Shown in pieces: positions 1-10,751 of a DNA stretch of 64,000 nt. The stretch lies in contig OY294068.1 of assembly GCA_958510875.1 (NCBI GenBank), positions 29,058,297 through 29,122,296 of the forward strand, read 5' to 3'. Positions within the stretch are counted from its first letter, which is position 1. Each line of letters begins with the position of its first letter. The notes below the pieces were generated by a model that saw only the letters and a list, made by a program, of their open reading frames with translations, ran no database searches and was not told the origin of the DNA. This DNA comes from Endomychus coccineus. Lineage: Eukaryota; Arthropoda; Insecta; Coleoptera; Endomychidae. A program made the translations under genes and the position numbers.

Positions 1-593
1 GGAACGCATTTTCAGACTCGTGTAAATTGATTTAGAATTAGGAATAACACCATGAGGAATCGTTCATTACATTTACCATTATCACGGAAGAAGAGGGGTC
101 TGTACGAATGCCAATGAAAATATTTAGGGTCTTCTATTTCGAGAAAGAATAGATCCGTTATTTCCGAAATTATATTTTCAAGAAAAAAAACGAAATTAAC
201 AGTTTCATTCGCACCATGGAGACGTAAGAGTCTTATTATTCCCAAGAAAATTTAACTGATTTGTAGATCACTAACTTCCCTCCTCCTCCTTTAGTTAACA
301 TAATTTTTTGCTTCCGGACACTTCTGCGAGTTAAATTTACATATTCACTAGCAGGAACAGCTAACACCCGTAGAAAAAGTTTACTAATATATTGTGAATG
401 ATTAGAAAGAAATAAACAAATTATTTGTAACCTCAAATGTAATTTACAATCTGTTGTAATGCTTACCGAATGTTTGGAGGAATATAGGTAAACTGTATGT
501 AAGTATTTATAATAGAAAAATAAGGTACCTGCTAACGGTTTCTACTTGCACAACCATTGCTTCAATCGATATCATTACGACAGTATATTTTCA

Positions 594-900
594 TTATCGG
601 CGAAAAATATCTAAATTATAAGAGAAATAGGGTCGTGCCAACACTACAAAATCAATTTTGGTTACTATCAGAATGTATCGTTTCAACAAAACGAAACACC
701 TTGAAATTCTTGGATAATGTTTTCCCGAACAGATCGATTGGGCATAGGTAATGAATAGAGTGGCCAGCTCGATCGCCTGATTTAAAACCATGTGCCTTTT
801 TATTATGGATTCACCTGAGAATATAATTTTTTCCATCCAACCCACAACAAACAAATTAAAAATATAGATTTCCAATTGAAGAATCGAAAAATTTCAAGGT
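594..900 (+). pseudogene. mariner/Tc1-like transposase 3' fragment, copy A
   Basis: The plus strand reads as the C-terminal catalytic part of a mariner-type transposase, interrupted by stops. A block reading FPNRSIGHR is followed, after two stop codons near 750-760, by WPARSPDLKPCAFLLW. In intact relatives in this window (62.1-62.2 kb) the same place reads WPARSPDLNPLDFFLWG, so the third catalytic Asp is replaced by Ala here. Only the last third of the gene is present, and no terminal inverted repeats are visible. It is a dead fragment. The identification rests on this motif and on similarity to the other copies in the window. Confidence 0.7.
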
Positions 901-1324
901 CACACAAATGTGGCAAAAAAAAATAGGTTCAATAACTGTGTATGTGGTATTTTCTCTTTGAGTTGTTCATTCATAATGAGAATAAATTTTCTAAGACAAA
1001 TTGAATCAAAAAATGTTTCCATTGAATATTGTTGGACTTTGTCTTGCTTTCGACTGCTTAAATTGTCAGTTTTGTAACAATCCACTTGTATTTTTCAAAT
1101 TCAACCCTATATTTTTGATTCTAAAAAAATATATTAAATCACAATTGTCCTATAAAGATATTACTTCTACGAATAAGAACGTTTAGAGGCATCACCTTCT
1201 GTAATGTTTTTTCATCGACCTGGGCAACAGTAGGTTTTTGAAGGTTTTATTTTATTGGATATTGCATTTTGCATATTGGATACTTATTTCACTGGATGAT
1301 ACAAGTTCATACTTCGCGCCCTCA

Positions 1325-1680
1325 GTATGTCCATTATCGGCGTAAAATATTCAAATTATAAAAGAAATAGGGTCGTGCCAACACTACAAAATGTTGGTGA
1401 CTATCAGAATGTATCGCTTCAACAAAACGGAACTCCTCCTTGAATTTTTTGGATAATGTTTTCCCGAACAGATGGATTGGGCATCGGGGATAAATAGAGT
1501 TGCCAGCTCGATCGCCTGATTTAAAACCATGTGCCTTTTTATTATTAGAGTCACCTGACAATATAATTTTCTCATCCTACCTACAAAAAACATATAAAAA
1601 TATAGATTTCCAATTGAAGAAGTCGGTTATCCCAAAGTGATTTCAAGGTCACACAAATATGGCAAAAACTGTGTATGTAG
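1325..1680 (+). pseudogene. mariner/Tc1-like transposase 3' fragment, copy B
   Basis: This is a second copy of the fragment at 594-900, in the same orientation about 730 bases downstream. It shares the stretch around FPNRWIGHRG and LPARSPDLKPCAFLL. It has its own differences: a single stop where copy A has two, and Trp instead of Ser in the conserved WIG motif. The flanks also match (the CATTATCGGCG block before it and TTTCAAGGTCACACAAAT after it), so the fragment was duplicated together with flanking DNA. Both copies are non-functional. Confidence 0.7.
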
Positions 1681-1689
1681 TATTTTCAC

Positions 1690-2230
1690 TTTGAGTTGTA
1701 GTTTTTCTACTAAAGATAGTAATTATAACTTGTGTAAATTCTTTTGAACCTGCCGTTCCCATGTTTTAGATTCTGCTGACATTGGAAATATTCTATTTAA
1801 GATGCAATTGTGGAAACGAGAATTTGTACTTAACAGTTTTATTTATTTTTCATGTTGATGCTGTATCTTCCGAGCCAATCCAGATGTAAAAATGTTTGAA
1901 ACAATGATCAAAAAGGAATATATCGACATTCGTTGGAACACCATGGCCAAATATTCGAAGAAATTGTTAATTCATGGTAAGTGCATTCTGAATTTTAATA
2001 TATATAGACATTTTTCAATTGGATCAACTCGGAATATTTCAGAAATTATGAGAAAAACAGAAATTAGTGAAGATCAAATTTTTAATAGATATTTAGGAAA
2101 ATCGAAAATTGCCGATCACGTAAATTTGTATGTCGAGGGGGTCGTATTACTTAGATTGATATAATTGAAACCTTCACCACAATAAACCACCCCTTAAGAG
2201 TTTTATTTTCACTAACTTAATAAATAAATG
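1690..2230. other. no recognisable feature
   Basis: AT-rich DNA. A 90-codon open frame on the plus strand (1892-2164) has no motif I recognise, and its codon use looks no different from the surrounding non-coding DNA. I do not call a gene here. Confidence 0.4.
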
Positions 2231-2234
2231 TACT

Positions 2235-2550
2235 TAATTTTCTCTGAGGTCTCCGCAATGTATGGTAATGTTATAAAATTATCTGTATTACCGTTTATGC
2301 TGTCTATATATGACGTTCCATTATAGTTTGTCTTTATTCTTTCTTTAATGATGAAATTGAAAAATGTTTTTGGGTAATCATTCATTCATTTTAATAAAGT
2401 TAGTGCTATAAGGAAGCCTTGTGATGATACATTTAGTTTTAAGAAATCACGTTTTAGAGATTGATACGTCCTCTGATGATGGTCATGAGACCGAAACATA
2501 CGTAAAGGTGAAAATAATTAGCATATGTGTTAGTGTAGCCTATTTCCCGA
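2235..2550. mobile_element. Penelope-like element remnant, rearranged
   Basis: Bases 2235-2400 match, with decay, the inside of the Penelope-like reverse-transcriptase gene at 7650-7810 (same orientation, minus-strand coding). Immediately beside it, 2465-2550 matches the plus-oriented end of the same family at 9560-9655. RT body on one strand joined to an end segment in the other orientation is the same head-to-head arrangement seen in the larger copy at 6.7-9.66 kb, so this looks like an older, internally deleted relative. No coding capacity remains. Confidence 0.75.
2468..2509 (+). ncRNA. decayed hammerhead ribozyme motif (Penelope family 1)
   Basis: The core CTGATGA at 2473-2479, a GGTC/GACC helix II and a GAAA core are present, as in the copies at 6.8 and 9.57 kb. 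Stem I here (GTCCT with AAGGT) has a mismatch and wobble pairs. Short stem III has one mismatch. It is probably inactive or weak, but clearly the same motif. Confidence 0.6.
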
Positions 2551-3049
2551 GAATAACCTTTGGATAAATAAAAGTAGGTTTCAGAGTTATTTTTTTTTTC
2601 AATCGTTTTTGATTAATTCAATTAAATTTGATGCATTGGTGAATTAATCGAATGAAACTATCACATCGCGATTTTGAGAATTTTGCCCATCTCTAATTCC
2701 TAGTCTAGACAACATGTTACTTTTCTTGAAGGCTTCAGAACATATGATAAACAATAAGGTTCTTGCAAAGCGATCAAAACGTTTACATGTTATGTCAGAT
2801 TTTCTCTTACTGCTCTTAGCTTGTCCTGAAATATTAAGCTCGCACATTGCTGTACAAGGCATCTTAATCTTTATTCCCAGTACGTACTTCTACATCGCTG
2901 CAGATATTATCGCAAAAGAGATTGTGGTTGGTCTCCCGGCGCATCCCCGACATTCTTTCCGTTTATCTTAATGCGCTCTGCTTCGAAATAAATATAAAAC
3001 TCTTCAAATTTACTGCATTTCGCTGCAATGTTGAAGGAAAAGACTCTTA

Positions 3050-3950
3050 TATATTTGCAGTAAATTAAGAAAAATTAGGTTACATGTTATTATTGTTAAT
3101 ATTTTTGCTTGGAATTCTGTCGCAAGTGTCCCTAGGTCCAAAGAAATTATTTCTCCTTGGTCCGTTGTCTCGACTATTCCAGCACCTATACTTTTTTCGG
3201 TCTTGGTACTTTCGGTAAACCATACGGAGTGCCCTGGTATCATATGAGAATTGCCCCCAGGTGATCCAAACAATCCAAGAATGCTTCAGCTTTCTTGGTC
3301 GGCCTTGTCCAATAAGATCAAAGCGATACGCTCCTCTTATGGCTTCTGCCTGCACGGCGTGGTGCAGTGGCTCCAACCCCAACAGCCTCTCCATCGCATC
3401 CGTTGGGGTGGTCGACGTTGAACCTGTTATTACTAAGCACGCCAGCCTCTGAACTAGGTTCAAGGAATGCTGAGATACTTTCGTTTTTGCTTTTGGCTAC
3501 CACATGATTGTGGCGTATGTTACAATGGGTCTCACTATGGTGGTGTACACCCAGTGCATCGTCCGTGGTGTTAGTACCTAGGTTCTTCCGACTGTACAAC
3601 GACAAGTCCACAGGGCCCTTATCGCTTTATTAGTGTTTTTCTCCAGATGCTTCCCACAGATCAGCCTTTCATCTAGGCTTACCTCATCTGTATGTTTTCC
3701 TCATAGAAAAATAAGTCTTTTATGTTTCCAATATCCTTTCTCCTCGTGAAGGGTACAATGGTTATTTTCCAGGAATTCACTTTGAGTTCTTCCTTGTTGC
3801 ACAGTGTTCAGTGCTTGCTATTGGGCTCCCTAACATGGTCCTGCATAATAGAAGCATCCTATACTCTCAAGGAGTATCTTAGTAGAATGCCCTGCACTGG
3901 ATTATCTTATGCTGGAATACCTCGGCAGCGGGTACAAGCCGCCTGAGGCC
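3050..3950 (-). pseudogene. non-LTR retrotransposon (R1/Jockey-like) RT 3' region, decayed
   Basis: Read on the minus strand, this region gives the late part of a LINE reverse transcriptase and the linker to RNase H. The pieces run in order from high to low coordinate: KVNSWKITIVPFTRRKDI, ERLICGKHLEKNTNKAIRALW, then VQRLACLVITGSTSTTPTDA and MERLLGLEPLHHAVQAEA. The pieces lie in different frames, so several frameshifts separate them. A paralogous stretch (YDTR-L/F-RMVYR, then KKYRCWNSRDNG) occurs again at 53.1-53.23 kb, showing that both are copies of one family. No RT active site survives. Confidence 0.75.
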
Positions 3951-3959
3951 ACTAAAGCT

Positions 3960-5232
3960 ATCAACCTAAGCAGTAATTTCGCCTTTGACGTTGCCTCAGC
4001 TCTGCTGGACTAAGTGTTGTTACTATGTTCGCACAATGGACTCAATGTAGAGGAGTCTAAATGCACTGGACTAGTTCACCAACGTTTTGAACGATTGATT
4101 GATAATGCAGATAATAAATGGAATGTTATATTAACTTTGGCGGAACCAGTTCATGGAAGGAAGAGTGTCCAGCGAAAAATCCAGGAATTATGAATCACTT
4201 ATGAGATATATTCCGGATTTAGGAAGAGTCAATTCTGCTAAAGTTGCTCAACGTTGGATTTTACTGGATTATTCATACAAGCAAAGTGATTAAAATCGAG
4301 AAACAAACTAACGAAATTAGAAGTTTTATAAAACAGTAAACTTAATAAGTATCATATTTCTAGGAAGATTGATGTAGAAATTTTAACGCTCAACGGAAAA
4401 CTTTACCCAACTTCAACACATTATTTCAGACAGTGTGTAGCATTATCGATTTCTTAGAAAGTTTCCGAATTACATGTTAAAATTACATAGTGTGGAACTG
4501 TCAAATAATACTACTACATTTTCCGGGAATTTCCTTTCATCAGTTTGCACAACCAGCCCTCATTCATATAAATTCTTCGAATGAATTTGTTTCGTGAAGA
4601 GTCGGACGCATGAGTCGACCGTCTGGGCGTGATCTAAACATCCTCGACTACATCAGAAGCAGTGTTTTAGTGGTGCTCGATATGTTTACGTTATGCATGT
4701 CTCGTGGACACCCCACGCTACAAGACATACATTTCAACAGTAAGTTACTCATTTCATGTCTTATAATTCAATTGTTTTGTGTTCTGTATGTGATAAATTA
4801 ACTCCAAGGTATCGTGATGAGAATAGAACCATTCAAAAAATATTCAATGTTATTGGTATTTTTCTGCAACCCTAAAAAAATTGTTGAAATAAATTTACAA
4901 TTGTACATATACATGCTGATTCGTTCAGAGGTTCCTAGTGAACAAGTATGGTCCGAGTGAGTTTGGAGGGTCTCGATCATATACCCAACTATCGTAATAC
5001 ATTTGAGAAGGCCTTTTAATTCGAATGGATTCAGTTTGATATGAAGAATTACAAAAATTGGATGTTCTTTTGACGGAAATAAAATTGAATTTAGTTGTCC
5101 GTTACTTTTTGATATTCTATTATAATAATGATACTAAAGTTTACTTCGTTAACTGTTACTGAATTTATTTAATAAATATTGATTGCCATTTCGAACTTGA
5201 GGAGGTTCGAATTTTTTTCTAATTCTTTGGAG
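3960..5232. other. no recognisable gene
   Basis: AT-rich sequence without a convincing coding region. Short open frames at 4610-4801 (plus) and 4798-4980 (minus) show no motif. I see no repeat structure except ordinary low-complexity A/T runs. Confidence 0.4.
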
Positions 5233-5240
5233 GGTTTCAC

Positions 5241-6577
5241 CTGTGGCGTAGATAGCTTTTTGCGATGGGGGGATATGACTCAGAATTAAATTCCATTATT
5301 TTTTTGTATAAAGTTATATTTTTCACCATGAGAATAATTTTTCATGTAGTATAGTCATGTATGAAAATTGGTCAAATAATTTACATAGATGTATACATTA
5401 TTAAAAATGCTCGTGTCATCAGAGAAGAAAATCAAGTTTTCGAGATTTTTTTGCTAATTTATTTATGACTTCGTCTGCTGTGATTTCAATGTCATGATGA
5501 ATTGCCAGAACAGACAAACCATTCAAGCGGTCCTACAGTTAAAAAATTAGAATAACTCGAGTTTTGAACTGTAAATGGAATTCTGATATTCAGAAAGGAT
5601 ATGATGAACTTACCTCTTTTATCGTTTTCCTTTGAATCGTTTCCATCCGTTTCAAACTTGAGAATGTTCGTTCTGCAGTAGACGTTGTGACTAGCAATGT
5701 AGCTAATATCTTCAGCAACATATAATTGTTCGGGAAATTTTCTTCTGGACAATCATCCAGCGCTTCCAACGAATTTTTGGGCTTGATATCGCCTTTACGG
5801 ATCAAATACTTCTTCCACATTTTCAATTCGATGAGAACAGCAGTTGGACCAGCACCAGCATCAAGAAATTTTTGAATGAATTTCATGAATTCATCAGCTC
5901 CTTTGTCGATTTCAGACGAATCATGCTTGAAGAGCGCCGAAAATCCTTCTAATATATTTTTGTGATCAGTAAATCTCTCGCCAAGATCCATGATGTAGAA
6001 GTCCAGAAATGGATTGAACACCGTGACACGAAAGTAATCTTCTGCTCTTTGAACTTCAGGATTCGCTCAATTTTTCTGTCTGCGCACTATTCTTTTGTGT
6101 TTGATCTCAATGTTAAGATTTTCAGCAATTTTTTTCGTAGCTTCCAAAGTTTTGGGAAACAAGTGTGCTTCTGCTCGAATCATTTTGAGTTCATCGCGTA
6201 AACCCTCGGCGAGATAGCTTGGACCAAGTCTAACTCTACCTTTTGAAATTCACGACTCAAAGGCAACGAATTGGTAAACCATGTTGATAACCTGTAAACT
6301 CATCAGAACTTCGAAATCCGAGGTTCTCATTTCATCAAGAGTTTCGTAGGCAAACGGAAATAATTCATGAAAATCGGCTACGGCTTCATATTTTGACACC
6401 CATCGAGTCAGATTTAATCTCTCTAGAGTTTATGTACTAGAAGTTTCATCAGATTGTTCGATAGTGTTTTCCAGAACCGCCCTTCTTTTAGGTGTATGGA
6501 AGAAATTGTAAACGGTTTTTTTCAGACTCGTGGGGGGGTATTAATCCCCTTGATTCCCCCCACTATCTACGCCACTG
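5241..6577 (-). mobile_element. hAT-family DNA transposon remnant with TIRs and 8-bp TSD
   Basis: The left end CTGTGGCGTAGATAG (5241-5255) is the inverted match of the right end CTATCTACGCCACTG (6563-6577), with one mismatch. The duplicated target is GGTTTCAC at 5233-5240 and CGTTTCAC at 6578-6585 (7 of 8 identical). The interior carries, on the minus strand, the C-terminal part of a hAT transposase of the zinc-finger-MYM type. At 1337 bp the element is internally truncated; a full-length hAT gene would not fit. Confidence 0.9.
5420..6540 (-). pseudogene. hAT transposase, C-terminal half with dimerisation domain
   Basis: From high to low coordinate the minus strand gives RWVSKYEAVADFHELFPF, several broken segments, then an intact 140-aa stretch ending in the hAT C-terminal dimerisation motif (LLKILATLLVTTSTAERTFS). 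A real intron follows, with donor GAG|GTAAGT near 5612 and acceptor TAACTGTAG near 5533. After it the frame resumes with DRLNGLSVLAIHHDIEIT and ends LDFLL-stop near 5440. The retained splice sites and dimerisation motif make the family assignment safe. Stops and frameshifts upstream of 6021 show that it is dead. Confidence 0.85.
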
Positions 6578-6801
6578 CGTTTCACTACACCGTTTTTTAA
6601 ATACATCTAGTCAAAAAAACAACATTTTAACATAAAAGCTTATGGGGACATGGTTAAATCTTCAAATTAGAAAAAAAACGGGTAATAGAAATGCTTTTTT
6701 TGTTAAATGGAATAGTAATATAATAAGATTCTTGACCCAGTATGAATTATATAAAAAATTCTCGGGAATTAGGTCACATTAACACTCTGTTATAAATGTT
6801 C

Positions 6802-6843
6802 GTCTTTACGTACGTTTCGGTCTCACGACCATCATCAGAAGAC
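6802..6843 (-). ncRNA. hammerhead ribozyme, left copy (Penelope family 1)
   Basis: This is the exact inverted copy of the motif at 9566-9607. It has stem I GTCTT/AAGAC, core CTGATGA, helix II GGTC/GACC capped by GTGA, core GAAA, a very short stem III formed by ACGTACGT, and a GTA cleavage triplet. It lies inside the terminal segment of the Penelope-like element. Confidence 0.88.
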
Positions 6844-7224
6844 TTATTTTGTTAAAAAGGGGTTAACTAAAACTAATTAGCACAAGCGTCCATATCGCAC
6901 AATCTTCAATCAAAAAGCTCACGTCGTCGAAACGAACAGAACCACGAATAATCGAAAATTGTATCGTTAATATTAAAGTATAGATTTTTTTGTAACAAGA
7001 AACCACTGTTAAGTAATATTCTCATAATGTACAAACGCATATTGCTACGGTCTCAAAGCAACTGAAGTTCTAAGCTATTTGTTTGTAATAACACGACCCA
7101 GATGTAGATTTATGACGTACTTGAAAAGGTTTTAGACCTGCATTGGAATTTAGTTTACTTTAAGCGTTCTTCCTAAAATATACTTTTAACATTATAAAGA
7201 CGTATGTAGGAATTTGCAAGAGTT

Positions 7225-8868
7225 TTAATTAATCAAGTTAGTATAAATCTGACTCAATCCTTGAATATCATTCCTATGATTTACAGAATTTGAATCCCTT
7301 TTTATGTGAATCATCTCCAGGATAGATCTTTTATAATAATTGGTTTCTTTAGTTAAAATATTAACATTTTTGTAATCAAATTGATGGTTATAATCAAAAC
7401 AGTGCTTAGCAAGGGCGGTGGAATTTTCTAAGTTATTATTTCTTGTGCTATACTTATGGCCGTACATTCTTTTTTGTAAATATTGTTTAGAGATTCCAGT
7501 ATAAGTTCCATCACAATCTAAACAAATCAATTTATATACTGTGTGGGTTTGTTTATCTTTAGGTATTACAGGTTTTAGATTTGAGACATATTTCCCAACA
7601 CAGTTAGTAGGTTTATGCGCAACATTTATATCGTACTTTTTCAAACATTTCTTAATTTTTTCTGAGGTCTCCGGAATGTATGGTAAAGTTATATAATTGT
7701 CTGTATTACCTGTTATGTTATTTTTATAAGAAGAACCATTATAGATTTTGTTTATTCTCTCTTTAATGATAGGATTGTAGAAAGTTTTTGGGTAGCCATT
7801 CATTTCCAATGCATTACGAACAATTTTTAAATTTTTGGGACGGTCCTCTGCGTGGGATAATTTTACCGCGCGGTCTGTGAGGCTGTTTATGACACTTTTT
7901 TTATAACAAGCTGGTGCAACGGAATTGAAATGAAGATAACGTTGAGACCAGACTTCTTTAGTAAACCAAGAAGTTTTTATTTTTCCATCTGCATCATGCC
8001 TTATGGTCATATCTAGAAAATTAATGTTATTGTTTATTTCTATTTCACAAGTGAATTGAAGTTTACAATGGAAATTGTTAAATTTATTAATCACATATTG
8101 AATTTTATCGTTGGGAACACACATAAGGCAATCATCTACATACCGTTTAAAGAATACAGGCTGAAAATCTAATGAATTTATAACAGTTTCCTCTAGGCAT
8201 TCCATAACGAGGTTAGCAATGGTAGCTGAAATAGGAGATCCCATTGCTGTGCCGAAAATTTGTCCAAAATATTGCTCACCGTACTGAAAATAAGTGCATT
8301 CTAAACAAAACTTTACCGCATTTATAAAATCCGATTGATCAAGAGGTGTGTGGTTTTTAATCTCTGGCCAACGTTTTTTGATGCAATTTAATGCCAAAAC
8401 GACAGGTATATTTGTAAATAAAGAAACAACATCCAAGGAAATTAGTTGATGGTTTACTGGTACGGATTGATTTTTTATAAATTCATTAAAATGCCATGAG
8501 TCTTTCACATAAAATTCATTTTTTCCTATTATATTATTGATAGATTTTGATAGAAATTTTGATAAATTGTAAGTAGGCGCTCCAATATTACTTACAATGG
8601 GTCTTAGGGGTATATCATTTTTATGTAATTTAGGAAGCCCATAGATATAAGGTGCAAGCCCATTATGGCAAATTAATTTATTTTTTAATTCAATAGGCAT
8701 TATCTTATTTTTATGCCATTTATTTATCAATTTATTCATGTTATTTTGTACTGATGAAGTAGGGTCAGATTTTAATTTTGTTGTTTCATCATTTAAAAGG
8801 TTTCCCATTTTGTTTTCATAGTCATTTTTATGCATTATGACGGTTTTATTACATTTATCCGCGTTCAA
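7225..8868 (-). CDS. Penelope-like reverse transcriptase / GIY-YIG endonuclease
   Basis: A 547-aa open frame copies element RNA into DNA at a nicked target. RT motifs in order are the YGLPKLHK block near residue 75, ISLDVVSLFTNIP near 143 (first catalytic Asp), the GTAMGSPIS motif near 207 and the RYVDDCLM box near 242 (catalytic DD). The C-terminal GIY-YIG nuclease begins near residue 445 (VYKLICLDCDGTYTGISKQ). The conserved Arg follows in LQKRMYGHK and the H in ALAKHCFDYNH. The N-terminus is incomplete: the inverted partner copy starts earlier (MTNKKNKQKAEIG) and keeps residues missing here, including a TYKKLKSD stretch where this copy reads TKLKSD. A frame break near 8870-8930 separates the two. 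The catalytic domains look uninterrupted. Confidence 0.93.
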   Translation of the reverse strand: MNADKCNKTVIMHKNDYENKMGNLLNDETTKLKSDPTSSVQNNMNKLINKWHKNKIMPIELKNKLICHNGLAPYIYGLPKLHKNDIPLRPIVSNIGAPTYNLSKFLSKSINNIIGKNEFYVKDSWHFNEFIKNQSVPVNHQLISLDVVSLFTNIPVVLALNCIKKRWPEIKNHTPLDQSDFINAVKFCLECTYFQYGEQYFGQIFGTAMGSPISATIANLVMECLEETVINSLDFQPVFFKRYVDDCLMCVPNDKIQYVINKFNNFHCKLQFTCEIEINNNINFLDMTIRHDADGKIKTSWFTKEVWSQRYLHFNSVAPACYKKSVINSLTDRAVKLSHAEDRPKNLKIVRNALEMNGYPKTFYNPIIKERINKIYNGSSYKNNITGNTDNYITLPYIPETSEKIKKCLKKYDINVAHKPTNCVGKYVSNLKPVIPKDKQTHTVYKLICLDCDGTYTGISKQYLQKRMYGHKYSTRNNNLENSTALAKHCFDYNHQFDYKNVNILTKETNYYKRSILEMIHIKRDSNSVNHRNDIQGLSQIYTNLIN

Positions 8869-8967
8869 AACTAAAATTTGAGGGTTAGCATCTAAGAACT
8901 CTTTTGCGGAATCAGGAATAAAAATTTAGAAGAAAAAAATGAAATTTGAAACAAAGTTTGTAACATC

Positions 8968-9546
8968 TTGACAAACAAAAAGAACAAACAGAAAGCAGAA
9001 ATTGGTATTGCAAAGAATCGTTTTAACTATCATACAAAAATAACAAAAGAGTTCTTAGATGCTAACCCTCAAATTTTAGTTTTGAACGCGGATAAATGTA
9101 ATAAAACCGTCATAATGCATAAAAATGACTATGAAAACAAAATGGGAAACCTTTTAAATGATGAAACAACTTATAAAAAATTAAAATCTGACCCTACTTC
9201 ATCAGTACAAAATAACATGAATAAATTGATAAATAAATGGCATAAAAATAAGATAATCCCTATTGAATTAAAAAATAAATTAATTTGCCATAATGGGCTT
9301 GCACCTTATATCTATGGGCTTCCTAAATTACATAAAAATGATATACCCCTAAGACCCATTGTAAGTAATATTGGAGCGCCTACTTACAATTTATCAAAAT
9401 TTCTATCAAAATCTATCAATAATATAATAGGAAAAAATGAATTTTATCAATTTTCGATTATTCGTGGTTCTGTTCGTTTCGACGACGTGAGCTTTTTGAT
9501 TGAAGATTGTGCGATATGGACGCTTGTGCTAATTAGTTTTAGTTAA
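8968..9546 (+). pseudogene. Penelope-like RT, inverted N-terminal partial copy
   Basis: A 192-codon open frame, nearly identical to the start of the RT gene at 7225-8868 but on the opposite strand. It covers the N-terminal part through GAPTYNLSKFLSKSINNII and then runs directly into the terminal segment, losing the catalytic domain. It preserves upstream residues (KAEIGIAKNRFNYHTKITKE) that are out of frame in the long copy. The two copies differ at few positions, so both arose from the same or very similar RNA, probably in one insertion event. Confidence 0.85.
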
Positions 9547-9565
9547 CCCCTTTTTAACAAAATAA

Positions 9566-9607
9566 GTCTTCTGATGATGGTCGTGAGACCGAAACGTACG
9601 TAAAGAC
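9566..9607 (+). ncRNA. hammerhead ribozyme, right copy (Penelope family 1)
   Basis: All core elements are visible: GTCTT (9566-9570), CTGATGA (9571-9577), helix II GGTC-GTGA-GACC with a GNRA-type loop, then GAAA, ACGTACGT as a minimal stem III, the GTA cleavage site ending at 9602, and AAGAC (9603-9607) closing stem I with five perfect pairs. Hammerheads with a tiny stem III are known from Penelope-like elements, where they are thought to work as dimers. The activity of this copy is inferred, not shown. Confidence 0.9.
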
Positions 9608-9674
9608 GAACATTTATAACAGAGTGTTAATGTGACCTAATTCCCGAGAATTTTTTATATAGTTAAATGGAATA

Positions 9675-10149
9675 CCATTATTACAATAATATTCTGTGCA
9701 AGTTGAAGCGAGTCCCACTAATTATTTATATGATAAAATAACTGAAAATATGGTTTACGTAGACAATTATCAATTGTAATTAATTTTTAAAAACACGAAA
9801 AGAGTCGACGACAACTATACGATTATCATTTTTACGTTTTTTTATGTATACAACTCCAGCCGGCAATATTTATCTCCTCTCTCGCCCTCCGATTGCCTCT
9901 TTTATATTTCTCCCCGCTAACACTACCGAACCTCCTTAATACATAAGTTCATTTTCTTATCATACAATGAGGTAAAATTATACAAATGTATGAATAGGTA
10001 CTAGGGAAGTAATTTTAATTGGTAAGTGTGTGGTAAGTTTGAACGGAATTTCTGAAAAAAGTTTATAATTTAAAGGCGTTCCATAAAATATATTAGTCAA
10101 ATTGAGTTTAACCAGCATATGGTACAATACATGATGACGTATTGTCAGC
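9675..10149. other. no recognisable feature
   Basis: AT-rich DNA with a pyrimidine-rich stretch near 9890-9920. I see no gene or repeat. Confidence 0.4.
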
Positions 10150-10508
10150 AAATAATAAAACGAGATTTCTGAGTCTATATCTGGGGGGAACTTTAAATTG
10201 GAAGACGCACTATGATAAGGTAACAGTTGAATTAAATGTTTAATACGTAATAGGTAAGTTTGCTGGAGATGGACACATTGCTGGATGTGTATTTTAGGGA
10301 AATCCAATCAAGAATGTCGCATGGTCTCTTGTTTTCGGGCTCGTCGACTTCTATTAACAGAGTATTAAAAGCTCAAAAGCTTATCAATGGGTGTATTGTC
10401 AGCATAAGCTGAACATAATCGGCACGTCTTCATTTTGCTGGGTTAAAAATGCTCACTGATGTTAAGCTCTACATACTTGAAGTAAGTTGCTATATACACA
10501 AAAATGTA
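10150..10508 (+). pseudogene. non-LTR retrotransposon RT C-terminal fragment
   Basis: The plus strand gives RFLSLYLGGTLNWKTHYDKV from about 10170, which matches the thumb/C-terminal part of LINE reverse transcriptases. After a frameshift near 10290 it gives IQSRMSHGLLFSGSSTSINR, then VLKAQKL, and finally a segment ending LYILEVSCYIHKN near 10504. The order of these segments is as in intact LINE proteins, but stops and frame changes break the gene. Confidence 0.6.
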
Positions 10509-10514
10509 ACATTG

Positions 10515-10700
10515 TTGTCCCGCTCAGTTGGTACCTGGTGGTGGACAGAGTGTTAGTCGAGCTGATAGAGGCTGGGCTTTACGCCCAAGCCTACGCAGAA
10601 AACTTCGCAGACACGCAGTTACCTTATGCGAGCTTCAGAACACTTCACTTGCCATCGTGGCTCGCTGGTGCCAGGTCGAGATAGTAGATTAAGTGGGCTA
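10515..10700 (+). pseudogene. R1-like LINE RT active-site fragment
   Basis: The short frame 10538-10612 reads VVDRVLVELIEAGLYAQAYA followed by EN, where intact RTs have the catalytic YADD box (compare the damaged ADD at about 57.72 kb). Downstream, in another frame, comes LAIVARWCQVEIV. The two catalytic Asp residues are lost. The fragment abuts a different LINE fragment at 10508, so this is a junction of two unrelated insertions. Confidence 0.6.
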
Positions 10701-10751
10701 CTTCTACGCCAGGAAATGACGTCATCGACCGGATGTTGCGCGCGCAACTTC

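Larger units (their letters stand above)
6715..9661 (-). mobile_element. Penelope-like retroelement (family 1) with inverted ends and 13-bp TSD
   Basis: A 13-bp direct repeat GTTAAATGGAATA lies at 6702-6714 and 9662-9674. Inside it, 213-bp terminal segments (6749-6961 and 9448-9660) are inverted copies of each other. The left, long part holds the RT gene on the minus strand. The right, short part (8968-9660) is a 5'-deleted copy facing the other way, so the insertion is a head-to-head dimer-like structure. Both terminal segments contain a hammerhead ribozyme motif. Partial inverted or tandem copies and ribozymes are characteristic of Penelope-like elements (established knowledge). Confidence 0.92.

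Noticed and set aside
1892..2164. 90-codon plus-strand open frame
   Set aside because: No motif, no splice context and AT-rich codon use like its surroundings. It is likely chance.
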